In this document: positions 12,201 to 24,200 of the stretch, piece after piece
How positions within the stretch are numbered: position 1 is the first letter of the stretch
Layout: every line of letters starts with the position of its first letter
Source: Dallia pectoralis
Taxonomy: Eukaryota > Chordata > Actinopteri > Esociformes > Umbridae
Reading direction: 5' to 3'
NCBI GenBank assembly: GCA_029465975.1
Contig: CM055745.1
Location: 6,617,915 to 6,681,914 of the forward strand
Length of the DNA: 64,000 bases
Made by a program: the position numbers and the translations under genes
The notes under the pieces: generated by a model
The model's input: the letters and a program-made list of their open reading frames with translations, nothing else
The model's database searches: none
Told to the model about the DNA's origin: nothing

Positions 12201-15200
12201 ATTAATAAAGTGCATTTTCAACTTTGTTACACTAGCATACACTCTGCCACCTTATCTTATCTGCCGTTTGCACAAAGCGTACTGTTGTACCCCCATTGCT
12301 ACCTCTTGCCTACACACTGGTAAATTATTTAGTTAATCTGCCATGGGCACATATGTTCTGTTTCAACTCCTCATTGCTACCTCTGGCCCTACACACTGCT
12401 AGCCATTTTTTATATTTTCCATTTGCACAATTCTTACTGTTTGTACTAATCATTTACTACTTGCACAGATGTTCACCACTTGTACTGCCTTCTGCACATT
12501 TGCTACATTGCTTAACTGAATACCTGCACATTTACTTATCAATGTACACTGTACTCCATATGTTTGTGCACTGCTCTTTTGCACTTCTGGTTGGATGCAA
12601 ACTGCCTTTCTGTGTACTGCACGCGTAATGTCCAATGACAATAAAGTTTAATCTAATATAATCTATTCTCCCTCTGATCGCAAATAGGAAAGGCAGAAAG
12701 CTGCGAAAACATCAAACCACATCGAAGTGTGCGTGTGTGTGGTTTTCAAAAAGACCTGAAAATGGCCGTCTGATTAATGCATGTTGTTTGAGTACGTCAG
12801 GTTTTGGCATTTTAGGATAGTTCAGGGAAAGGCCGTGACAAGGAGTCAATACAAACAATAACGCTGATAATTAAAATCAGAAAACTGAGCTCCCAAACAA
12901 ACATCGATTGACAGAGGAGCCTGCTGTGCTTGGTTTGTTTTAGTTTGGCATCGTGCCGTAAGTTGCTTGTCGAAGTGAGAACTTTGTTGGGCTGTGCATT
13001 AATGCGAAGTTATTTTCAAACGCCACTAAACCGCTTGCAGTTTGTTTCCATCCGAGCGTGCCTGCCTGCTAAGCGTTCTCCATTCGATGAATCGGGCCCA
13101 CGATTGTCAGGAGAAAAATGCATCTCCAGTCAAAACCGATAAATTAAAATACAGAGAGTTTGACTGCATTCCCGTTTCTCTTCATCGCTCCCTACTGCCG
13201 TGTGCCGGATTGTACCGAAATCGAACTGCACAACGATAAAGGACCATTCCATGATAATTTATTATTTTTTACAGGGAGAGACATTAAAGAAGTACCTGGC
13301 GGCAAATATCACCTATCTAACATGAAAAAGCTTTGGAAAACATCTGCAGTAATATATTCACGACTATTCGATAATCAATAGAGTTTGCAGTACCTGCTCC
13401 TCCCTGCTGGTGGCGCTGTGCTTGGCGATCCTCTCCATGCGTCCGCGGTAAACAGCACAGTCCCTCTCAATCTCCTCTACCTCCTGCATGGAGAAGGTGA
13501 CGGCAATACGAGGTACAGGCAGCTCCGACCAGCAGATGTAATGCTGCAGAAAGAGGACAACCCACCGCATATCAGATATCATTGACTTAGCTTGACATAG
13601 CATGATGTAGCATAATTTAGCTTGACATAGCATGATGTAGCATAATTTAGCTTGATTTAGCATGATGTAGCATGACGTAGCTTGATTTAGCATGATGTAG
13701 CATAATTTAGCTTGATTTAGCATGATGTAGCATGACGTAGCTTGATTTAGCATGATGTAGCATAATTTAGCTTGATTTAGCATGATGTAGCATGACGTAG
13801 CTTGATTTAGCTTGCCGTAGCTTGATTTAGCATGATGTAGCATGATTTAGCTTGATTTAGCATGATGTAGCATGACGTAGCTTGATTTAGCTTGACGTAG
13901 CTTGATTTAGCATGATTTAGCTTGATTTAGCATTATGTAGCATGACTTTCAGGGGCGAGTGCATCCATTTCTCCTTTTTACACCTGCCGAAACCAAATCC
14001 CAAACTCTGATTTCACAAGCGTCATGCTCAAATAATCACTGAGTGACACGAGATTCAGAAAAGTCCAGTGGCTCTTATTGAGATGGAGCCAAGTTGTGAT
14101 GAATGCCCGAAAATCAGTTGATATGTTTAAATGCCTATTCGGATGACGCTCACTTGTAATCCCTTTCTGCACCTTGTGTGATTTCATCGGACAATTTGTA
14201 CTCGCAGAAGCAGCATACTATTGAGAAAATACTAGGCGGCAACATTTAACACAGGTATTTTAACAGAGATCTGATTTCTGGACCCTTTTGTGAGATTGTG
14301 ATCATAGAAGACACAGGAGTGAAGCGGTAAACGTTTTGATATTTTCAAAGTATCAATTCAAGGTGACTCAATGGCACGGCGGGGAAATCGTCCAAGCGTT
14401 CACCACACTTTCAGAACTGTTTTGTGGGGCGTTTGGCCAAAAGCTGAAGCTTTATGGCAGTAAACAAAGCGTTTCACAGCAGGGGAGAACACAAACCAGA
14501 AGCGCACAGTATTGTTGTTGCTTGGACTGTGAGCATGTGATGAAATACCAGTACCATACCCTGAAATCTCAGAAACATCCTGTGAGTAGCATTGTCAGGG
14601 TATTGTCACACATTTATTTCGAATATATTCTTACCCTTGTGTTCCCGTTTCTGAGTTTTGTCTGAACAAGTCTCTTTTTTACGCTTCTAATCCAAGCCCT
14701 TCCATTTTACCCCCGGCACTGCTCTGCCAACAAGTGAGGGCACTCACTGCTCTGCCAACAAGTGAGGGCACACACACACACACACACACTCTTTTGACAA
14801 CCTGTATTCTTTGTAGGGGAACCAGTCACCTCGTGGAGTCGCAAGAGAGAGCCGGACATTCCACCCGAAAATGCCCCCCCTACAGATGCTGGTCAACATG
14901 TATCGTGCAGCATTTATTGGGCAAGACAAATAGTTCTCAGATAGCAGCAAGGTCTCCGATCAAAGTATTTGGCGACTGTGGTGGTTAGCTTGTGACTGTA
15001 GAGCCGTTTGCATGCTGCGCCAGTGAGGTGGCCTTCAAATTTGCCTCATAAATGAATCAAACATATGCCGCCATCTTGTATATCTGTAAAGCTGTCTTGC
15101 TAACACGCAGGACATGGGATGATCACAGCCATGTCTTAATCAATTCCAGAAGGAATCTTTATTTGTTTGACATTTCTCAATCGATAACCAAACGACCAAA

Positions 15201-18200
15201 TCGAAAAAAGAAACAAAATTGGATTGGAACTATAGCTCGGACGTTACGTGAAATTGACCGTTGGAGAGGACGGGTTAAGGAGCTAATTTATAGGTGATTA
15301 TTATAAACCAGAGTTGCTGAGCTGGTCAAATAAAACAAGTAGCCCGGAATGACAGCGTGTCTGTCATTGACCTAATACTGACCTGGGGACAGCAGATCTT
15401 GAGAAGGTTGATGGTCTTCCCGCAGACGTAGACGTCATTGGCAATGTGTCGTAGGAACACCGGCACACAGTCCTCCACCTCGCGAGAGATCAAGGTGTAG
15501 CCCTGCACCCAGAAGTGCTTGTCTGTAGGAGGCAGGAGGAGGAGGAGGCAGGAGGAGGAGGCAGGAGGAGGAGGCAGGAGGAGGAGGCAGGAGGAGGAGG
15601 AGGCGGCAGGAGGAGGAGGAGGAGGAGGCGGGAGGAGGAGGAGGAGGCGGCAGGAGGAGGAGGAGGCGGCAGGAGGAGGAGGAGGAGGCGGCAGGAGGAG
15701 GAGGAGGAGGAGGCGGCAGGAGGAGGAGGCGGCAGGAGGAGGAGGAGTCAGTAGGAGGAGGGAGGAGGAGGCAGGAGAAGGAGGAGGCAGGAGAAGAAGG
15801 AGGAGGAGGAGGAAGGAGGAGGAGGAGGCAGTAGAAGGAGGCAGGAGGAGGAGGAGGCAGGAGGAGGAGGAGGGCTGTGAGAGGCCACCATAGTGACTAT
15901 GCAAATAACTACTAGAACAACGGTTGATCAACGGGTTCTGCTCCAAATAGCTGGAGAAAGCACCGTCTACACCTCCGGGTGTCCTCATAAATAATGACAC
16001 TATAGAGAACATCTAAAATCAAAGAACAATGCAAAGACAGAACTACATATCCGCTTTAAACATGACAGAACCCGGGCAGACAAGTGCAGCGCGGAAACAC
16101 CTTCATACAGATAATAGCAGGGGCCTCGAAACAAAAAAGAAATGAACAAAAAAAGATGGCGGAGGAGCCTGTGTGTTCAGCTTACAAAGAAACCATTTGC
16201 GGCAAAATGTGCGAAGCTGAGGTGCGAGGCACAGGACCATGTGAGTGATGCACGCGCCCCCTGAGTGAAAACACATTGAAGCCATTTTGACAAAGGGAAG
16301 AAGGAAACGGCACAATACGTTCAATCTAAAACATGTGTGTCACTGTCACCTTCTGAGAGAGTTCAGGTTTTAGATTGGCTTTCAGGCATGAGTTGAATTT
16401 TGAAATGAGAAACCGTTCACCTTGATTGCACGGTTGAGTTGCACGTTAATGTTACTTTGGCAGATCTAGTTCTCATGGAATTTGTTCACTGTCGAGCAGG
16501 CGTCTGCTAGCAAAGCACTCCCAATGCTACAGATGGATTGTAACATGACTGTCAAATAATTCCCAATGCTACAGATGGAATATAACATGAAAGTCAAAGA
16601 ATTCCCAATGCTACGGATGGAATATAACATGAAGGTCAAAGCACTCCCAATGCTACAGATGGAATATAACATGACTGTCAAATAATTCCCAATGCTACAG
16701 ATGGAATATAACATGAAAGTCAAAGAATTCCCAATGCTACGGATGGAATATAACATGAAGGTCAAAGCACTCCCAATGCTACAGATGGAATATAACATGA
16801 CTGTCAAATAATTCTCAATGCTACAGATGGAATATAACATGAAAGTCAAAGAATTCCCAATGTTACGGATGGAATATAACATGAAGGTCAAAGCACTCCC
16901 AATGCTACAGATGGAATATAACATGACTGTCAAATAATTCTCAATGCTACAGATGGAATATAACATGACTATCAAAACATTCCCACTGTTACTGACAAAT
17001 TACACCATGAGTGTCAAAGCACTCCCAAAGTTTGGGGACAAATTACACCATGACTGTCAAAGCACTCCCAAAGTTACAGACAAATTACACCACGACAGTC
17101 AAAGCATTCCCAAAGTTACAGACAAATTACACCACGACTGTCAAAGCACTCCCAAAGTTACAGACAAATTACACCACGACTGTCAAAGCATTCCCAAAGT
17201 TACAGACAAATTACACCACGACTGTCAAAGCATTCCCAAAGTTACAGACAAATTACACCACGACTGTCAAAGCATTCCCAAAGTTACAGACAAATTACAC
17301 TTGGGTTGAGGAATAAACGACTGTCATGCCCAGAATTTCCACAAGCGTCAAGCAAACAGAGTTAACAGGATAACGCATCAATCTGAAGGTCCCTGGCACA
17401 GAGAAGCACCCTCGCAGCATGATTTTGACACCACCATGCACGGTCGGGATGGTCTTCTCGGGATGAGCGCCCCCTTGAATTCAAGGCCTCGAAAAATGTC
17501 ATTGATTGGTGCTGTTGAAGGACCCTAGCGTGCATTTGCACTGGATGTTCCTCCACCTTCCTCACGTGGTTTCTGTTATGGATTGTAACAAACTGCGTGG
17601 ACCACCCAGATACAGGAGTATTTAACCTGACATCTTGTGACTAAACCCAAGTGGGCTCAACTATGAGACTTCTAAAGGGAATTGGGGTGCACCAGAGATC
17701 ATTAGGATGTGTCAAAGCTAATGGTTAAATGTGTCTGAATACTGCATTTGTAATTACTTTTGGAAAATGGGTAGTTTGCATTTCCACTATGACATTAATG
17801 TGTTGTTTTTTTGTGTTGTTCAGTTGCAAAAGCAATGACTGCTGTAAACAAACGGGAGAAGATTTCAAAAAAATACTTTGGAGTTTATAATTTGTTTTTC
17901 ACAAATGTGTATTCCTTCCGAAAAAATAGAAGAGATGCATTTAATTGCTCACCGTGATGTTGCCATGGTTCCCCAATTAGTCTGGACTGTTCAGGACAAC
18001 CTGCAGCTTTTAACGATATTCCTTGACGCACTTTAAGACCGGAGTGTTGTAATCAAAATAAGATAGTGGCTGCGAGTATCGTTTGGTTGAATGCGGCGAC
18101 GGGAACACCGAGTATCTCTTTATTAGACAGACAAAACAATCCCCGTCTTTGCAACGACCGATCAATACGATATGACACCTCACAATCCGTGTTGACACCA

Positions 18201-21200
18201 AATCGCTTACAGTCGGCTCGATTAGTGCCTCGCGCGACCTATTCATTTCACAATGTGGCTTTAGAGATTACGTAATGACCCGTTCCAAGCGCAATGCTCT
18301 TTGTTTGCATATGTTCAGGGCCAACTTATATTTATATATATATATAAATACATCTTTTTATTAGATATATATTCAAACCATTTATTAACTAGTGTATGCG
18401 CACTGGATGCAGTAGCATGAACCGCTGAAAGCAAACTTTTTAATCAACCCATTCTAATGATGAATGAATTCTTAGTTCGGGGTTTTACTGATTTATCAGT
18501 ACTAATATCCTCTACCGACTGCCATTAAATAGTTGTGTTTTTTAGATGAATAGCTCGAAACCCGTGCTTGGGCTTCGGTTGTGAAGCCTCGACACATCTG
18601 TTTTCTTAGATTGCAGGCAATAATTTCAAAAGGACTGCTCCTCCGCTAATTTACTTTAAATCAATTTCTTTCTTCCAATCATCAGTCATTTGCCTTAGTG
18701 AGGTACTTGTAAAGTGCATTTCCCCATAGGCAATTTTAAAAGTCTGTTGTTCATTTGTTTATCGAGAGATAACAATGTATTCGGTCGCACACAGCTTACG
18801 GTCTATTCGTAGACCTGGTGGTGACGGCTGCTTCGTCATTCTTTGGCAGCGAAATGACGTCAGCTTCTTTCCATGTTAAAGGACGAACACTTTACTCTAG
18901 ACTTAGATTAATATGGACAGATTAACAGTGGCAAATTCCAATTATCGATACCATCCTTAATCACTGGCGAGTGTGTCACTTACTAGTTCATAATTACTGA
19001 GATGGGGGGGATAAAAATGTGAAGATTCAATTTGTTCACAAACATTTCTAGGGGTACATACTTACATTCACTATGTTGATTGTGCTATAAAACAGCTTCA
19101 ACAGACAAATGTTGCCCTACACAAGCCTGGTTCATCCTTGGGAGCAATTTCCAAATACCTGAAGGTACCACATTCATTTGAACAAAAAATCAGTATAAAC
19201 AACATGAGACCACGCAGCCCAGATATCGCTCAGGAAGGAGTCACGGTCTGACTCCTAGAGATGAATGATAGGAAAATCAATCCCAGAACAACATCTCAAC
19301 CATGAAGCACAAGGGTGGAAGCATCATGTTGTGGGGGTGCTTTGCAGCAGTAAAGACTGGTGCACTTTGTAAAATGATGTGGATATATTATGATATATAT
19401 CAAGACATTAGTCAGGAAGTAAAATCTTGGTCACAAATGGGTTTTCGAATTAGACAATGACACCACAAATACTTGCCACAAGTTGTGGCAAAAAAGTCAA
19501 GGTATCGTGGTGACCATCACAAAGCCCTGACCGCAATCCAATGGAAAAATTGTGGGCAGAACTGAACAGGCGTACGCGAGCAGGGAGTCCTACAAACCAG
19601 TCATTTACACCAGTTCTGTCAAGAGGAATGGGCCCCCGACTGTATGTTATGTAGGATGTGTGTAAATATAAGTGACGTTAAATGCGTCCTGCCTGTGTGA
19701 TTGACGTACATAACATCACCATAGCCCTAGGTTGTAATGGGACTTGATTTCAGGCATAGCCAGTGGGTTTACCCAGAGTAGCTTTGGATACAGCTACCAT
19801 AAGAGATAGACCTCCATAATTGACAAAATATGATCAATACGTATGGATGATATATTTCCTCTACTGTTTGGCAATCCTTGAGGACACTTAAAAACGTTAA
19901 ACAGATAACTGGCACTAGATTAGTCAGGGAGAAGCTTTATGTTGGCCAGTTTTATATAACAGACAGTTATTATTAAAAGTGCATCTCTCTGTTAAGATCA
20001 CATACTGAATGTGAAATACATAATGGTATATGAACAACCTACCTATCATCTAAAGCCTATTCACCCACAGAGACTATGCTTTAGAGGTTAGGTGAACCAT
20101 ACAGCAACACCTACACAGATGACATGGATGTTGAATCACTCTTATGTTACTGCTCTAACGCTCCCGCCGTTCTAACGCTACCACTGCTCTATGCTCTAAC
20201 GCTACCGCTGCTCTAACGCTACCGATGCTCTATGCTACCGATGCTCTAACGCTACCGATGCTCTAACGCTACCGCTGCTCTAACGCTACCGATGCTCTGA
20301 CGCTACCGCTGCTCTGACGCTACCGCTGCTCTGACGCTTTCCTGCTCTAACGCTTCGCTGCTCTAACGCTACTGATGCTCTAACCCTACCAATGCTCTAA
20401 CCCTACCAATGCTCTGACCCTATCAATGCTCTGACGCTACCGCTGCTTGATTCCAACGTGTCGGCTGCTCCAACGCTACCGCTGATCCAACGCGTCGGCT
20501 GCTCTAACACTACAGATGATCTAACACATCAGATGATCTAATGCTACTGGTGAGTTTGATGTTCTGACCTCTGAAGTTGAGATAGTCCTCATTGACCTGG
20601 ATCATGAACTCTCCAAACACGTCCCGGAACACTCCACTATATACCCAGTCTGACACAAACCTACAGAAAACAAAAAGTAGAGGGTCAGTCTGACACAAAC
20701 CTACAGAAAACAAAAAGTAGAGGGTCAGTCTGACACAAACCTACAGAAAACAAAAAGTAGAGGGTCAGTCTGACACAAACCTACAGAAAACAAAAAGTAG
20801 AGGGTCAGTCTGACACAAACCTACAGAAAACAAAAAGTAGAGGGTCAGTCTGACACAAACCTACAGAAAACAAAAAGTAGAGGGTCAGTCTGACACAAAC
20901 CTACAGAAAACAAAAAGTAGAGGGTCAGTCTGACACAAACCTACAGAAAACAAAAAGTAGAGGGTCAGTCTGACACAAACCTACAGAAAACAAAAAGTAG
21001 AGGGTCAGTCTGACACAAACCTACAGAAAACAAAAAGTAGAGGGTCAGTCTGACACAAACCTACAGAAAACAAAAAGTAGAGGGTCAGTCTGACACAAAC
21101 CTACAGAAAACAAAAAGTAGAGGGTCAGTCTGACACAAACCTACAGAAAACAAAAAGTAGAGGGTCAGTCTGACACAAACCTACAGAAAACAAAAAGTAG

Positions 21201-24200
21201 AGGGTCAGTCTGACACAAACCTACAGAAAACAAAAAGTAGAGGGTCAGTCTGACACAAACCTACAGAAAACAAAAAGTAGAGGGTCAGTCTGACACAAAC
21301 CTACAGAAAACAAAAAGTAGAGGGTCAGTCTGACACAAACCTAAAGAAAACAAAAAGTAAAGGGTCAGTCTGACACAAACCTACAGAAAAATGAGACAGA
21401 TCTGCAGTGTAAACGCTGTCTGTGATGTGTCTGTGGATGGGGTAACTAACTCACCTGGTGTAGGGCTCACAGCTGTCTGTGATGTGTCTGTGGATGGGGT
21501 AACTGACTCACCTGGTGTATGGGGTAACTGACTCACCTGGTGTAGGGGTAACTGACTCACCTGGTGTAGGGCTCACAGCTGTCTGTGATGTGTCTGTGGA
21601 TGGGGTAACTGACTCACCTGGTGTAGGGCTCACAGCTGTCTGTGATGTGTCTGTGGATGGGGTAACTGACTCACCTGGTGTAGGGCTCACAGCTGTCTGT
21701 GATGTGTCTGCGGATGGGCTAACTGACTCACATGGTGTATGGGGTAACTGACTCACCTGGTGTAGGGGTAACTGACTCACCTGGTGTAGGGCTCACAGCT
21801 GTCTGTGATGTGTCTGTGGATGGGGTAACTGACTCACCTGGTATAGGGGTAACTGACTCACCTGGTGTAGGGCTCACAGCTGTCTGTGATGTGTCTGTGG
21901 ATGGGGTAACTGACTCACCTGGTGTAGGGCTCACAGCTGTCTGTGATGTGTCTGTGGATGGGGTAACTGACTCACCTGGTGTATGGGGTAACTGACTCAC
22001 CTGGTGTAGGGGTAACTGACTCACCTGGTGTAGGGGTAACTGACTCACCTGGTGTAGGGCTCACAGCTGTCTGTGATGCGTCTGTGGATGGGGTAACTGA
22101 CTCACCTGGTGTAGGGCTCACAGCTGCTCTTCAACAGCGACAGCAGCACAGGGTAGTTCTCATTGCTGCAGTTACTTTGGGCTTCGTTGTACAAGTAGGA
22201 GAGCAGCTTTACACCCTGAAGTGACACCAGTGAGGTACTTAGACAAAAAAGACAAGAGAGCCAGAGGCAAGCAGGAGAACACATGGCTGACGATGGAACT
22301 CCCAGGCATGGTTCATTCTTTTCAGGCTGACAGAGTCAGACAGACAGGCAGAGAGGCAGACAGACAGATGGACAGAGAGGCAGGCAGAGGCAGGCAGGGG
22401 TAGACAAACAGACAGGCCGGCAGATAAAGAGGCAGGCAGACAACAACAAACAGAGAAAGGAGGTTGGTGAACAGCAGGTAGTGTAATAACTCACCGAAGG
22501 GAAGGTAGCCAGACCCACACCAGAAGCCCCGTCCACACAGCACAGCTCTGACAGATACCTAACAAACAACAACAACAGAGACAGTGTAAGAGACAGATAC
22601 CTAACACACAACAACACCAGAGACAGTGTAAGAGACGGATACCTAACACACAACAACACCAGAGACAGTGTAAGAGACAGATACCTAACACACAACAACA
22701 ACGGAGACAGTGTAAGAGAAGGATACCTAACACACAACAACAACGGAGACAGTGTAAGAGACGGATACCTAACACACAACAACACCAGAGACAGTGTAAG
22801 AGACAGATACCTAACACACAACAACACCAGAGACAGTGTAAGAGACAGATACCTAACACACAACAACAACGGAGACAGTGTAAGAGATGGATACCTAACA
22901 CACAACAACAACAGAGACAGTGTAAGAGACAGATACCCAACACACAACAACAGAAACAGTGTAAGAGACAAATACCTAACCCACAACAACCCTGAAAACA
23001 ACGTAAGAGACAGATACCTAACAAACAACAACACCGCAGACAGTGCGATAAACAGATACCAAACACACAACAACAACGGAGACAGTCTGAGAAAGAGATA
23101 CCAAACACACAACACCGGAGACAGTCTGAGAAACAAATACCAAACACACAACAACACAGGAGACAGTCACATTATACAGGCATGATTTTTTTATATTTCC
23201 CAAATCAACAGTCATTGATTATATGTATCATCCCCTTTTATCTAACAAAAAGGCAAGATCCTCTCTCTCTCTCCAGACTTTGCTTAGCGGAGTATCTGCA
23301 TTGTTAGCACAACTGCAAAACAGTCTACGTGAAGATCCTGAGGAATAATTTATATTTTTTAATCCAGCCAAATGATTTTAGGACTTTAGGCATTCAAGCT
23401 GGAGGAGAACTCTAAAAACCACTGCAAATCACCATCTTGAACAGCACGTCCTAAAATTACATGGAGATGATTTAGGCATTTCGCCAAACATTGTTTTTAG
23501 TGGAACTAGAAGCTGAAACTGGACTGTTCAAAACATATGAATAGTGGTCTGTTGCTTTTATTATTCTGACAAATATTAGTACACTGCAAGCTGAATAATA
23601 AAGCTGATTTAATTAGGCCGCTTATAATATTTATAATATTAGATATTCGGTAAAGGAGGCCTAAGGCTTTTTTGAGAACAAATGTGGCTGTTTCTACACA
23701 TTTCCGATGCTGTTTTAAAGAAATTACAATTGTTTTTCATTTAAACAGACTCTGGTAATACTTACAATTTATTATGCCGAAATTCTTCATTGTCCCAAAA
23801 TTGCGAGAAAACAATGTGTGCGTATGAATTTAGCATTTTAATTTAGAGCAATAATGTAGTTTATTGATGACCAAAAAATGGCATTAACATCAAGGTCTAT
23901 TTGCTGCTGATTAAATACTAACGAAGAATTCTAACATTTAAATACTGTATTAATAACTGATTTATCGCCACTAATTTAGGCTTAATCATTTGAATACAGT
24001 TTTTTGTGTGGATTATTGTGAGTATAAGCAAAAATTAGTACAGGGCATTGGGGGTTCTGCCGCTACAGGGCATTGGCGGTTCTGCCGCTACAGGGCATTG
24101 GCGGTTCTGCCGCTACAGGGCATTGGCGGTTCTGCCGCTACAGGGCATTGGCGGTTCTGCCGCTACAGGGCATTGGCGGTTCTGCCGCTACAGGGCATTG

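Noticed and set aside
20641..21390. CRISPR-like regular direct repeats
   Set aside because: Units are contiguous with no variable spacers, in a vertebrate intron. It is a minisatellite.
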